Positions 1 through 7,781 of a stretch of DNA of 64,000 nucleotides are shown one piece after another. Within the stretch, counting starts at the first letter, position 1; every line of letters begins with the position of its first letter. The notes under the pieces are model-generated. The model made no database searches, was not told the DNA's origin, and saw only the letters and a program-made list of their open reading frames with translations. The DNA comes from JBCDLI01 sp038745535 (GTDB lineage: Bacteria; Pseudomonadota; Alphaproteobacteria; Rhizobiales; Rhizobiaceae), in NCBI GenBank assembly GCA_038745535.1, contig JBCDLI010000002.1, positions 1-64,000 on the forward strand, in the 5' to 3' direction. A program made the position numbers and the translations under genes.

Positions 1-479
1 AGTGTGCGCAGGCGGTTAGCCTTGCCGATCACATCGTCGGCAGACAGCACCTTAAACTCCACTTTCTCGATGGACAAAAGGTCGTCAATATCCGCTATCT
101 CAGACACACTGTCTTCGATTTCACCGTAGATCACATCTTTGATTGTGAGCGCATTGATGACACGTAAATTAGCCGCAAAGAACTCGTGCATCAGTGCGTC
201 GGTGTTGGAAAAGCGCGTGTGCACAACCGGCAAGTTCTGTTGGCGCGGTGTTAGGATGATGAAGCGCCGATTGATCCCGTTCGGGTCAAGATAATCGTAG
301 TTGTCGAGTTCTTCAGCCACCTCCGGCGAGAAACCCGTGCGATCAATGCCGAAGGTTGAGAGTTCGGTCGGCGGAATATCAAAAGCCTTCAACGCATCAT
401 TGTACCGCTGCACCAAATGCGGCTGATCAATCGGCAGCAATCGCCCATAGATGAGATCGTTTTCGTAAAGTCGGTTCAT
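1..479 (-). CDS. DUF6638-like protein, C-terminus cut off by the window edge
   Basis: About 159 N-terminal residues are present; the reading frame is open to base 1 and the rest lies outside. The start is ATG at 479, sharing an ATGA overlap with the stop of the PIN-toxin gene upstream. The N-terminus (LYENDLIYGRLLPI, then GFSPEVAEEL, YLDPNGINRRFIILTPRQQ) resembles what I recall of the uncharacterised alphaproteobacterial family DUF6638; this is from memory and needs a domain search. No signal peptide or membrane segment is visible. It is the last visible gene of a minus-strand run starting at 5894 that includes an AAA ATPase, so it probably acts with those proteins. Function unknown. Confidence 0.7.
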   Translation of the reverse strand, partial: MNRLYENDLIYGRLLPIDQPHLVQRYNDALKAFDIPPTELSTFGIDRTGFSPEVAEELDNYDYLDPNGINRRFIILTPRQQNLPVVHTRFSNTDALMHEFFAANLRVINALTIKDVIYGEIEDSVSEIADIDDLLSIEKVEFKVLSADDVIGKANRLRT

Positions 480-898
480 GATGGTCGGAGACCTAAAACA
501 CTCAGACCTTCTTTACGAGCGGCGCCAGCTAATTTTTTGTCGAGCGTGGCTAAAGGAACGGCGCGGCGAAGGGCGGTTTCAAGGTAGATCGAGTCGTAGA
601 TTGTCAGATCGTGCTCAATCGCCAGCGACATCGACGCTCTGTCGACCTGAGCCAAGCTTTCATAATCAATTTCAAGGGTAAGCTTCTCTATACTCGCAAA
701 TGCAGCAGCCGGGAAAGTCTGTCCCGCGCGTTTTCTTCGCACCATCATCAAGAGGCCGTTCGCGAATTCAGCACGCCAATGAAATGGGACCAATGCACCG
801 CTTGCAATTGCATCCGCGTAGAGATCCTCGGCATCGGTAAATTCTTCGTCGGGTGCAAACCAGGCAAGCGCAACTGAGCAATCGACAACAAAACTCAA
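476..898 (-). CDS. vapC: PIN-domain toxin, VapC family
   Basis: 140-residue PIN-domain protein, the usual VapC length. The four acidic active-site residues are all present: D6 (VVDCSVAL), E44 (RAEFANGL), D102 (IYDSIYLE) and D120 (ATLDKKL), so the toxin should be an active Mg-dependent ribonuclease. The start codon is TTG and overlaps the antitoxin stop by four bases (TTGA), the normal translational coupling of such pairs. Its own stop overlaps the ATG of the downstream DUF6638-like gene, so toxin and that gene are probably on one message. VapC toxins typically cut tRNA or rRNA when freed from their antitoxin; the target here cannot be read from sequence. Confidence 0.9.
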   Translation of the reverse strand: MSFVVDCSVALAWFAPDEEFTDAEDLYADAIASGALVPFHWRAEFANGLLMMVRRKRAGQTFPAAAFASIEKLTLEIDYESLAQVDRASMSLAIEHDLTIYDSIYLETALRRAVPLATLDKKLAGAARKEGLSVLGLRPS

Positions 899-1164
899 TA
901 CCTCCGCCCTTCATTGACCAGATCTCTGACAGAAAGATCGCCGAGCGGTTTGACTGACTTTTTAAGTTCACGAAGGTCCTCAACGGCTTTTCGGGCACGC
1001 GCGCGCTTTTCTTCATCAGTTTCGTCAGAAATCGGCGACTTCACCAATTGCGCAACAGGCTTACCATTGCGTGTGATAATCACCTCGTCGCCTGCCTCAA
1101 CGAGATCGAGCAGGTGGCTTAACTTGTTCTTGGCTTCGAAAGTGCCGAATTGATGTACGGTCAT
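895..1164 (-). CDS. Phd/YefM-type antitoxin paired with the PIN toxin
   Basis: Small antitoxin of about 89 residues when read from the ATG at 1164 (MTVHQFGTFEAKNKLS); an in-frame ATG at 1185 would add seven residues. The Phd/YefM fold is indicated by FEAKNKLSHLLDLVEAGDEVIITRNGKP near the N-terminus, which forms the DNA-binding half. The charged C-terminus (DLRELKKS, DLVNEGRRY) is the likely toxin-neutralising tail. It precedes the PIN toxin with a four-base overlap. Phd-type antitoxins repress their own promoter with the toxin as co-repressor, which fits the palindromic repeats just upstream. Confidence 0.9.
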   Translation of the reverse strand: MTVHQFGTFEAKNKLSHLLDLVEAGDEVIITRNGKPVAQLVKSPISDETDEEKRARARKAVEDLRELKKSVKPLGDLSVRDLVNEGRRY

Positions 1165-1200
1165 CGCTAGGATCCCAGTTGCCATATTGTTATCAGTGAA

Positions 1201-1220
1201 TAGCTAGCTAAGCTAGCTGA
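1201..1220 (-). promoter_or_regulatory. Candidate operator of the Phd-VapC pair
   Basis: The sequence TAGCTAGCTAAGCTAGCTGA holds two copies of the 8-bp self-palindrome AGCTAGCT, at 1202-1209 and 1211-1218, offset by 9 bp. It lies 37 bp upstream of the antitoxin start at 1164. Tandem palindromes at this place are what an autoregulated antitoxin binds. The function is inferred from position and symmetry. Confidence 0.55.
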
Positions 1221-1232
1221 TTTAGGAACGCT

Positions 1233-1718
1233 TCACGCGATCAACGCTTTTTCAAACACCCAGCAATCTACGCCGAACGGACCGTTTTGCGTTTCCACTT
1301 GCTCCAGATGTGTACGCACATATTCCCAGCCGCACGACCTGTAAAAACCCGCAGCTGGATCATTACCGACAGCACAATCGAGCCACGCACGATCATGACC
1401 TGCGCTCGAGATCTGCTCTTCGGCGGCCTGGACTAAAGCCCGCGCGAGGCCCGTTCCACGCGCCTCAGCGGCAACAAACAATTGGTGAAGTTCATCGCCG
1501 CGTACGGTGACAAACCCGGAAAGTACTCCGTTCAATTCACCGACGGTGATGTTACTCAGATCGGTCTCAATGCGAGGATGAAAACTCTCGAATGCGCGCA
1601 GCTTCACCAGTTCCGGCGACACAATCTCCGCATGGGCTTCATGCCAAGCCACGTGCCATATTTGGGCGATTGTGTTGATGTCACCTGCCAACGCCGGACG
1701 GAGGGTAATCACCCCCAA
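1233..1718 (-). CDS. GNAT-family N-acetyltransferase
   Basis: A 159-161 residue GNAT acetyltransferase. The acetyl-CoA loop is visible as VAAEARGTGLARALVQAAEE at about residues 81-100, preceded by strand VTVRGDELHQLFV, and the C-terminal segment NDPAAGFYRSCGWEYVR is typical of the family. Two starts are possible: TTG at 1718, well spaced from GGAG, or GTG at 1712, which gives a GTGA overlap with the stop of the AAA gene. The substrate cannot be told. It follows the AAA ATPase and precedes the toxin-antitoxin pair, so it is either cargo or a passenger in that operon. Confidence 0.85.
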   Translation of the reverse strand: MGVITLRPALAGDINTIAQIWHVAWHEAHAEIVSPELVKLRAFESFHPRIETDLSNITVGELNGVLSGFVTVRGDELHQLFVAAEARGTGLARALVQAAEEQISSAGHDRAWLDCAVGNDPAAGFYRSCGWEYVRTHLEQVETQNGPFGVDCWVFEKALIA

Positions 1719-3628
1719 ACCCCCTTCTCCTTCAGCTCACCAATCTCTTTTGCAGCGCGTTCGGAGATGCGTTGACGGCGGATGACTTCTTCGACCGCTG
1801 AACTGTCGGATTTGTCGGAATAGCGGAATTCGGAGTCCGCGTAGCGGTTGATCTCCTGCATCACCGTTTCAATCGTGAACGGCTTTCGCAGTTCGGCAAT
1901 CATATCTCGCTTGGTGTCGTAATCGCGATGCATGAATGCTTCCGGCGTCTCAAACCACTCGTCCGGCAGTTCGATATCCATCGCCCGCATTTTGATCGCG
2001 TCGGTGACGTTCTTGATTGCACGGCCCGTGAAGCGAGGCTCAGCCTCTTTGATCATGTGCAAATAGGTGCCGATATCGGCCATTGTCTTTGGCTGACCGT
2101 GCGTCGAAACAAATCGGTCAAAGACGTTCAGCAAGCCTTCTTCCTTCGGCTTTTCGTGACCTTCGTAAGCAGCAGCTACCGCTTTTGAAATGCCCTGCGC
2201 CTCGTAAAGATCATGGTTGCCAAGCGGGATTGAGTGGTTCTTGCCTGCCAGCAAGTGGAAGATGTCAATGTAATCATCACGGGTCTGCGGACCGTCGACC
2301 AACCAGCGCGATCCGGCGCGTTGGCGAAGCGCATCGTCCACATTTTCGGGGTAATTGGAAAACATACCGAACGAGCAATTGCCGCGCACAACAGTCATCG
2401 CACCCGCAAAGCTTTCCATAAGCACCGCCGTCACTTCCTGCTGGCCTGCGGATGCGCGATCATCGGAACGTTTCGCGGCGACCTGATCAATGTCGTCAAT
2501 CGTGCCGAAGCCAATGGCCTTGGGCGATAAAACATTTGAAACGAACTGCTTACAGTTCTGACCCGACTTACCCTGATAGGAGGAAATCTGATCCACTCCA
2601 AAATTCTCGTAGTGGAACGCGTAGCCTGCAACTTGGCAGTAGTCATTCACCAAACCGGCGATCATCTGAATAAGAATTGTCTTACCCGTGCCTGGCGCGC
2701 CATCGCCGATGAAGGTGAACAAAAATCCGCCAAGGTCAACGAACGGATTTAGCTGCCGTTCAAAATCGTAGCAGACCAGCATCTTAGCAAGCTTCAATGC
2801 CTGGTACTTCGCAATATGGTTGCCAATAATTTCGTTCGGCTTTTTGAACTGCATCGTGAGCGGCTTGCGCTGCGCACCCGGCGAGACGTCAAATCCGTTC
2901 AACGTAAAGTCATCTTTTTCCACGCGCAGATGCGCGTTTTCAAAAGAACCGAGCGCCTCGAAACGACCCTGCCTCTGCAGAAGACCTTCCACGGCTACCC
3001 GTGAAAACGCTTTCGCCCGCTGCAACATGGAGACATCGTCTGGTGCGCCTTCAATCGCTGTAACCAATCCGGCAAGAACGCTCTTCACCGCATCCTGCGG
3101 CGTGTCGAAATCGTAAGCTGGTTCGGTCGTATCTTCGCCGGGTTCGCTATCGGTTTCCAACATTTGCAGAAGGTAAGCGGCGAGTGAAAACGCGGAGACA
3201 TAAGCCGCCGCGCCCATCAGTGAGCGGAACTCAGCTGCGTCCTCACCTTCAAGCGGCGACGACGCATTGCGCTTTTTCAGGTCTTCCAAATTGGTTTGGC
3301 GACCGAACACGTCAGCTACCGTCAGCGCAACCGCAGCACCCCGGCGTGCGCGGTAAAGCAGGCTGTGCTGCGCAGGTGAGAGCATCGGATCATCGGCGCG
3401 GAGTGCGCCTATCGTCTTCGCCAGTTGCACCTCTCGGGTCTTCCGCATACCGCCCGTGGAGATGGTGGAGACGAAACGGCGACCGGTACCCGCAAGTTCT
3501 GTCGACGACTTTCCATCGACGGCATCCAGCACCACGAACCGGGTCACCAGCGATTGTGCTGTCGGTTTGTGTTTCGCGATCTCATCTTCGTCGATGAGCG
3601 TTAATCCGCTGTCTATTGCACCCGCCAT
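1709..3628 (-). CDS. AAA-family ATPase of an uncharacterised operon
   Basis: About 639 residues, starting at the ATG that shares one base with the upstream stop (TGATG); a TTG one codon earlier is less likely. The AAA core lies in the C-terminal half: Walker A GDGAPGTGKT near residues 309-318, a Walker B-like stretch AIGFGTIDDID near 372-382, a sensor-1-like GMFSNYPEN near 422-430 and arginine-finger candidates in ALRQRAGSRW near 434-443. The first 300 residues match no domain I know and probably bind a partner. It has no membrane segment or protease motif, so it looks like a cytoplasmic remodelling ATPase. Its partners are likely the two upstream genes and the DUF6638-like protein. Confidence 0.85.
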   Translation of the reverse strand: MAGAIDSGLTLIDEDEIAKHKPTAQSLVTRFVVLDAVDGKSSTELAGTGRRFVSTISTGGMRKTREVQLAKTIGALRADDPMLSPAQHSLLYRARRGAAVALTVADVFGRQTNLEDLKKRNASSPLEGEDAAEFRSLMGAAAYVSAFSLAAYLLQMLETDSEPGEDTTEPAYDFDTPQDAVKSVLAGLVTAIEGAPDDVSMLQRAKAFSRVAVEGLLQRQGRFEALGSFENAHLRVEKDDFTLNGFDVSPGAQRKPLTMQFKKPNEIIGNHIAKYQALKLAKMLVCYDFERQLNPFVDLGGFLFTFIGDGAPGTGKTILIQMIAGLVNDYCQVAGYAFHYENFGVDQISSYQGKSGQNCKQFVSNVLSPKAIGFGTIDDIDQVAAKRSDDRASAGQQEVTAVLMESFAGAMTVVRGNCSFGMFSNYPENVDDALRQRAGSRWLVDGPQTRDDYIDIFHLLAGKNHSIPLGNHDLYEAQGISKAVAAAYEGHEKPKEEGLLNVFDRFVSTHGQPKTMADIGTYLHMIKEAEPRFTGRAIKNVTDAIKMRAMDIELPDEWFETPEAFMHRDYDTKRDMIAELRKPFTIETVMQEINRYADSEFRYSDKSDSSAVEEVIRRQRISERAAKEIGELKEKGVWG

Positions 3629-4788
3629 CAAAGATCACTCACCACTTGTCCGCCTGAAATTATGTGCACGCGATAACCTCCGAACAGCGCGTCGGCCTCG
3701 CCTGCCGCATACAGCGCTTGATAGGCCTCGTGCGGAACAAGTGCGTGCTTCTCAAATTCGGAAACGCCCATGCGCGCCGCTTCAAGATTGTCGGTATCGA
3801 TATGGAACTCTTCGCGGGTTGGCGTTGACGACCACAACCCGCGCTTTCCCGGCACTTCGCGTTTGGAAAACACGTCCTGCACGGTCCATGTGAGCAGCCA
3901 AGCGTGTTCCGGCTTCGCAACGCGTTCCAGTATTGAGTTCACAGTCTCGTTGTGCTCGGTGATGCCGGCCGAATAAAACGGCCCCAGCACGATGCGGCGT
4001 AGCTGCTTTGGATGCAGCGTTTCGAACTCTTCGTCGAGATTGATCGCCACCGTGGCAGGCGATAGCGAATAGGCGGCATTGGCATCGGCCCACTGATCAA
4101 AACGGCGCGCGAGTGTGTGATTTAACAGCCCACCGACGGGAATAGGGATGTCGACATCGTCATTCATCTTCCCGTCAGACGTAACGAGCGACTGGACCAT
4201 GTCCTTGGACGAATCTTCAATGATTGCCGAATAGATCAGCGGAAGATTAGCCGTGCCATCAAACACGCCCCAATGGGTCATATAAAACGGTCGCTTCGTC
4301 TTCGGGTTGACCGACACCTTTATAGTCTCCGGCAACACGTAAGGCGAAAACACATCCCCCTTGCTCACCGCTTCCAGGTACAAACGCTCGGCCATAGCCT
4401 TACGCAAATCATGGGGGAACGCCTTATGGCGCAAAATGAAATCCGCCATCTCGCCACGAAGGATCTCCGCATCGGGCAGTGCGGCTAAGCGCTTCGGCGC
4501 AGATCGACGATCATTATCGAGTTCGAGCGTGTTTTGGAAAACCGGAAAACCACTGTCAGACCGCGAGATCCGAAACTTGTCGGCATAGGCAAGGCGATGT
4601 CGCCAGGCATCAAAAGACGCCGACAGACGCTCCACGTAGGGAACCACCGATTGTGCCACCAACAGATGACCGTTCAGCGGTGATTTTGATCCCGTGAGGA
4701 AGACGTTCAAACCAGCGAGCGCTGCTTCAATCGATGCAAAATAGCGCTCGATAGCGCTCGTGTCTTTTGGCGGTTTTGTGTTGCTCAT
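3628..4788 (-). CDS. Conserved-looking hypothetical protein in the AAA operon
   Basis: 386-residue soluble protein with no signal peptide, membrane helix or motif I recognise. The N-terminus is helical and charged (IERYFASIEAALAGLNVF), the middle carries the segment VNPKTKRPFYMTHWGVFDG, and the C-terminus is YRVHIISGGQVVSDL. The gene sits between the coiled-coil gene (17-bp gap) and the AAA ATPase (one-base TGATG overlap), so it is translated together with the ATPase and is probably its adaptor or substrate. A tandem 10-bp repeat at 4741-4760 lies near its 5' end. Function unknown. Confidence 0.8.
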   Translation of the reverse strand: MSNTKPPKDTSAIERYFASIEAALAGLNVFLTGSKSPLNGHLLVAQSVVPYVERLSASFDAWRHRLAYADKFRISRSDSGFPVFQNTLELDNDRRSAPKRLAALPDAEILRGEMADFILRHKAFPHDLRKAMAERLYLEAVSKGDVFSPYVLPETIKVSVNPKTKRPFYMTHWGVFDGTANLPLIYSAIIEDSSKDMVQSLVTSDGKMNDDVDIPIPVGGLLNHTLARRFDQWADANAAYSLSPATVAINLDEEFETLHPKQLRRIVLGPFYSAGITEHNETVNSILERVAKPEHAWLLTWTVQDVFSKREVPGKRGLWSSTPTREEFHIDTDNLEAARMGVSEFEKHALVPHEAYQALYAAGEADALFGGYRVHIISGGQVVSDL

Positions 4789-4805
4789 TTCAGCGCCGTT
4801 TCCAA

Positions 4806-5894
4806 TCAGCGCTGAACGTAATCGGCCTCGTTGTGCTGCTTCATCACAGCCTCAAACCGACGGGCAAAGGCCTCATCTGCAAGTTTCTTACGGCGCTGGA
4901 TGTCGGCAGTTGCCACCATGTTGCCTTCATGCATTTCCAGAAGGTCACCAATGTGGCGCTGCGCTGCTGCGCCGATACCCGCCATGGTCGTTTCAGCGGC
5001 TGTATCCACCTGACCGCCGAGCGTGTTGATCTTGTGCGCGACATCCTGCTGGGCAGCCGTCTTCAACGAGTCTTCCAATGCCTTATAAAGGACGATCCGC
5101 TGTTCGGTATCGATTGTGAGCTTGTTGATAAGTGTCTGTTGTGCCGCCTTCTGGTTGTTCAATGAGTCCACGAAGGTCTGGAACATCGACGTGTAGCGCT
5201 CAAGCGTCTGGCTTTCGGCCAGAAGCGTCTGCTCTTTTGCCTGTGCCTCATTGTATTCGGTCGCCAGCTTCGAGCGTTCGCCCTCCAGCTTGGTGCGGTC
5301 CTTCTGGTTTGTGGACGCTGCAATCTGATTTTCAAGATCAAGCAGTGCCGGGTTCATTTCCTCGATGCGCTTTTGAACGGTTTCAAGTTCACCCATGGTG
5401 GCCTTACGACGCTCAATCACCTGACGCAGGCTTGCCTCGGAAGAATCGTACCGGCTCTCCAGAATATTTTTCTGCTCGTCTAGTATTCCGACGATTGTAT
5501 CAGACTTAGCGAGCAGCTCCTGCAGATTGCCCGCAAGGCTCATATTGCGAACGCGATCCGAACGCATACGCTGCATCCGGTCTTTGGAGAAAACGCCAAT
5601 GAACTTCTCCCAGCCGGTGTATGATTTCATCGATTCAAATTCAGCGCCGAAGACGTTTGTCGCGTCCTCAAGCCCGATGATGAGGTCTGCAATATTGCCC
5701 TCCATCACCTTCTGCTGCTTCAGCACGTCCTGAATACGCGCATTTTCAATGTCGAATTCAGCGTCACCGATCGTCTTGTCGGCTTCTGCCAGCGTTTCGA
5801 GCATCGTGCCCGATTGCTCCATCTTCGATTGTAGATCGATGACGACCTGCTTGGTTTTTACAATTTCATTGTCGAAATTCTGCAAGGTCGCCAT
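4806..5894 (-). CDS. Long coiled-coil protein, first gene of the AAA operon
   Basis: 362 residues, almost entirely alpha-helical with heptad-like patterns. Helices run from residue 8 to about 85, then a short break at SYTGWEKFIGVFSKD (about 90-104), then a coiled coil from about 115 to 250 (LETVQKRIEEMNPALLDLEN and similar). It has no signal peptide or membrane helix. The ATG at 5894 is preceded by GGGGGAC. The layout recalls toxic-anion-resistance (TelA-type) or PspA-like scaffold proteins, but I see no diagnostic motif, so this is only a resemblance. As the first gene of the operon it may be the structural substrate of the AAA ATPase encoded two genes downstream. Confidence 0.8.
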   Translation of the reverse strand: MATLQNFDNEIVKTKQVVIDLQSKMEQSGTMLETLAEADKTIGDAEFDIENARIQDVLKQQKVMEGNIADLIIGLEDATNVFGAEFESMKSYTGWEKFIGVFSKDRMQRMRSDRVRNMSLAGNLQELLAKSDTIVGILDEQKNILESRYDSSEASLRQVIERRKATMGELETVQKRIEEMNPALLDLENQIAASTNQKDRTKLEGERSKLATEYNEAQAKEQTLLAESQTLERYTSMFQTFVDSLNNQKAAQQTLINKLTIDTEQRIVLYKALEDSLKTAAQQDVAHKINTLGGQVDTAAETTMAGIGAAAQRHIGDLLEMHEGNMVATADIQRRKKLADEAFARRFEAVMKQHNEADYVQR

Positions 5895-5970
5895 GCGTTG
5901 TCCCCCGGGGCGTAAGATATGTTACTGCCCTTACGTATAGGTACTGATTGTCGCAATTTGAAGAAGTGTT

Positions 5971-6363
5971 TTACACTACTCTGCGTTGTGCCGCCATTTC
6001 TTCCTCATCGAGCACCAGCCGCACGCCTAATTTGCCTGTGCCGTCTAAAACGGGACCTTTGGTAAGGTGAATATCGACCGCTTTGATCGGCTCGAATGTT
6101 GCGCATGCCTCGACTATCCGCGTCATCAGCCGCTCTTGGGTGTGATAGTGGCCATCGCGTGCCAAGCGATCAATTTCTGAGATGAGTGGATCGTAGTCAA
6201 ACACGCGCTCCATCGAATCTTCGTCGATGAAGACAAGCTGCGGAGCTATCGTTAGGGTTAAATCGAGAATGTGATGGTCCGGCACAACGTCGTCCGGCTC
6301 ATAAGTGCCGATGTCACAAGCGATCACCAGATCGGTAAGAACCACTGTTGCTCGCATCCCCAT
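5971..6363 (-). CDS. folB: Dihydroneopterin aldolase family protein
   Basis: About 130 residues from the ATG at 6363 (MGMRATVVLTD); the open frame extends further upstream without homology. FolB-family features: the N-terminal strand VVLTDLVIACDIGTYEPDD with the active-site glutamate, the FDYDPLISEIDRLA helix region, HTQERLMTRIVEAC, and VDIHLTKGPVLDGT with the conserved lysine. The family makes 6-hydroxymethyl-dihydropterin from dihydroneopterin in folate synthesis. No other folate synthesis gene adjoins it (a 5-formyl-THF cyclo-ligase lies far off at 59 kb), so a stand-alone FolB-like role is also possible. It is last in a run of three minus-strand genes. Confidence 0.85.
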   Translation of the reverse strand: MGMRATVVLTDLVIACDIGTYEPDDVVPDHHILDLTLTIAPQLVFIDEDSMERVFDYDPLISEIDRLARDGHYHTQERLMTRIVEACATFEPIKAVDIHLTKGPVLDGTGKLGVRLVLDEEEMAAQRRVV

Positions 6364-6403
6364 TGTGTACTCCCATACCGGTTTGATTGCGATGGGAAGT
6401 GGG

Positions 6404-6628
6404 TCAGGCCTCGTCGTCTTCCAGTGCGTCCTCCGGCCCATTTTCAACGTCACCAGACATAGCAAGTTCTGCAACCGCGACGGTAAGCCGTTTCTTGTAA
6501 CGCCGCTGACGCCGCCGCGCCTTAGCAGCGTTAGCACGCCAGCCCTCGCGCTTATCGCTCACAATTGCATCGATATCGTCGGCGACCTCCACGCGACGCG
6601 CGTCTTTTGGTGATGTGCGCTTAGGCAT
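6404..6628 (-). CDS. Small charged hypothetical protein
   Basis: About 74 residues from the ATG at 6628 (MPKRTSPKDARRVEVADD). The middle is very basic (RANAAKARRRQRRYKKRL) and the C-terminus acidic (PEDALEDDEA). Its start lies inside the end of the preceding gene (8-bp overlap), which supports real, coupled translation. No domain is recognised; the basic segment could bind nucleic acid, but nothing shows that. The next gene downstream is folB. Confidence 0.65.
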   Translation of the reverse strand: MPKRTSPKDARRVEVADDIDAIVSDKREGWRANAAKARRRQRRYKKRLTVAVAELAMSGDVENGPEDALEDDEA

Positions 6629-6989
6629 GGGACTTCGCCGCTTTGCTGCGAAACCGGAGCGATTGCGCATTCAGCACATCGAGGTCCGCTTCACCAGAAA
6701 TTATCTCTCCACACATCTGCACCGCTTCCTGCGCTTGCCCTTCCTGAAGATATTTGTAGGCGGGCTTTTTGAGATGGCGATACCAAACATCGCCGCACAC
6801 AGCATCGAGCACGATACGCTGGAAGCAATGGTCCTCCCGGACCGGCCAGTGCTTATGCGACGTCCGCGCCATTTTCGGCATGACTTCGCGGGTTAAGCGC
6901 AGATATTCGGCGACCAATTCGTCCCGCTCGCTTGGGCGTTCATCGTCGAAAAGATCGGCTACCGTTAAACTTTGAGACTTGGACATCAT
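6621..6989 (-). CDS. Conserved alphaproteobacterial hypothetical protein
   Basis: 121-122 residues; two adjacent ATG codons at 6986 and 6989 could start it. The core YLRLTREVMPKMAR, then WPVREDHCFQRIVLDAVCGDVWY, then HLKKPAYKYL, is a pattern I associate with a short alphaproteobacterial family often labelled as GCN5-related without good reason; no acetyl-CoA loop is seen. No membrane segment. It heads a three-gene minus-strand unit with the small charged protein and folB, and starts back-to-back with the plus-strand membrane gene at 6999. Function unknown. Confidence 0.75.
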   Translation of the reverse strand: MMSKSQSLTVADLFDDERPSERDELVAEYLRLTREVMPKMARTSHKHWPVREDHCFQRIVLDAVCGDVWYRHLKKPAYKYLQEGQAQEAVQMCGEIISGEADLDVLNAQSLRFRSKAAKSHA

Positions 6990-6998
6990 CAGCTTTAA

Positions 6999-7781
6999 AT
7001 GGTCTTTTGCTATCCATGGGCAAACGAAAGGGATGAAACCATTCGCAGGCTCAAAGGACTTTTCATCGGCGTTTTTGTGGTGCTCGCGATTACGTTTGCG
7101 TTTCTTGGCGTCGAGTGGGGGCTGATCATGTCAGTCTTCATTGTGCCAATCTCAGCCGTATTCATGCTGTTTTTCGGCACGGTGACCGCGCTCTTTAAAG
7201 TTCGTGGACTGGTGCCATTGTTGATCATCGCTAACGCAGTACCGCTCGCTGCAGCCGCCTACGCCTATTACAATGATAAATGGTCCGAGCATTACTGGTA
7301 TGACGCTTCACCCCAGTTTCTCATCGCGACAATCTTCGCGCTCGCCGTTTGGTTTTTTTGTTCGCAAAATGCCGGAGAAACCAAAGATGTCGACAACCGT
7401 TTAGCTGCCAACAAACCCAACCAAATCATCGCCTTCCGCGCGGCCCATCTCTTCTTCCCAGTGCTTACGGCACAGCGAAACGTAGACGTCTTTTCCGATA
7501 GCGACTTGATCACCATCACGGGCAACTTTGCCGTCGGGTCCGAGCCGAACAACCATAGTCGCTTTACGACCGCAGCGGCAGATCGTGCGCACCTCGCGGA
7601 GATCGTCAGCAATGGCCAAAAGTGCTTCCGAACCAGGAAACAGATTGCCCTGAAAGTCGGTGCGCAGTCCGTAACACATGACCGGAATGCCCAGCCGGTC
7701 GGCGACCCGCGCCAATTGCCAGACTTGGTCGGCTTCCAAGAATTGTGCTTCATCCACAAACACGCAGTGGATTGGCTTTGA
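6999..7781 (+). CDS. Small membrane protein whose frame runs on, antisense, through tdk
   Basis: Three to four hydrophobic helices lie in the first 120 residues (GLFIGVFVVLAITFAFLGV, MSVFIVPISAVFMLFFGTV, LVPLLIIANAVPLAAAAYAY, FLIATIFALAVWFF). After residue 120 the reading is hydrophilic, without family character, and lies antisense to thymidine kinase for 381 bp. At 7353-7359 there is a run of seven T. Removing one T gives a basic tail (VRKMPEKPKMSTTV) and a stop at 7402-7404, precisely at the end of tdk. So the true product is probably about 134 residues and the long tail an artefact of an indel or slippage. Function unknown. Confidence 0.6.
   Translation: MVFCYPWANERDETIRRLKGLFIGVFVVLAITFAFLGVEWGLIMSVFIVPISAVFMLFFGTVTALFKVRGLVPLLIIANAVPLAAAAYAYYNDKWSEHYWYDASPQFLIATIFALAVWFFCSQNAGETKDVDNRLAANKPNQIIAFRAAHLFFPVLTAQRNVDVFSDSDLITITGNFAVGSEPNNHSRFTTAAADRAHLAEIVSNGQKCFRTRKQIALKVGAQSVTHDRNAQPVGDPRQLPDLVGFQELCFIHKHAVDWL

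Noticed and set aside
4741..4760. Perfect 10-bp tandem repeat as a regulatory site
   Set aside because: It lies inside the coding part of the 386-residue protein, encodes an ordinary helical segment, and is too short to be a meaningful repeat array.
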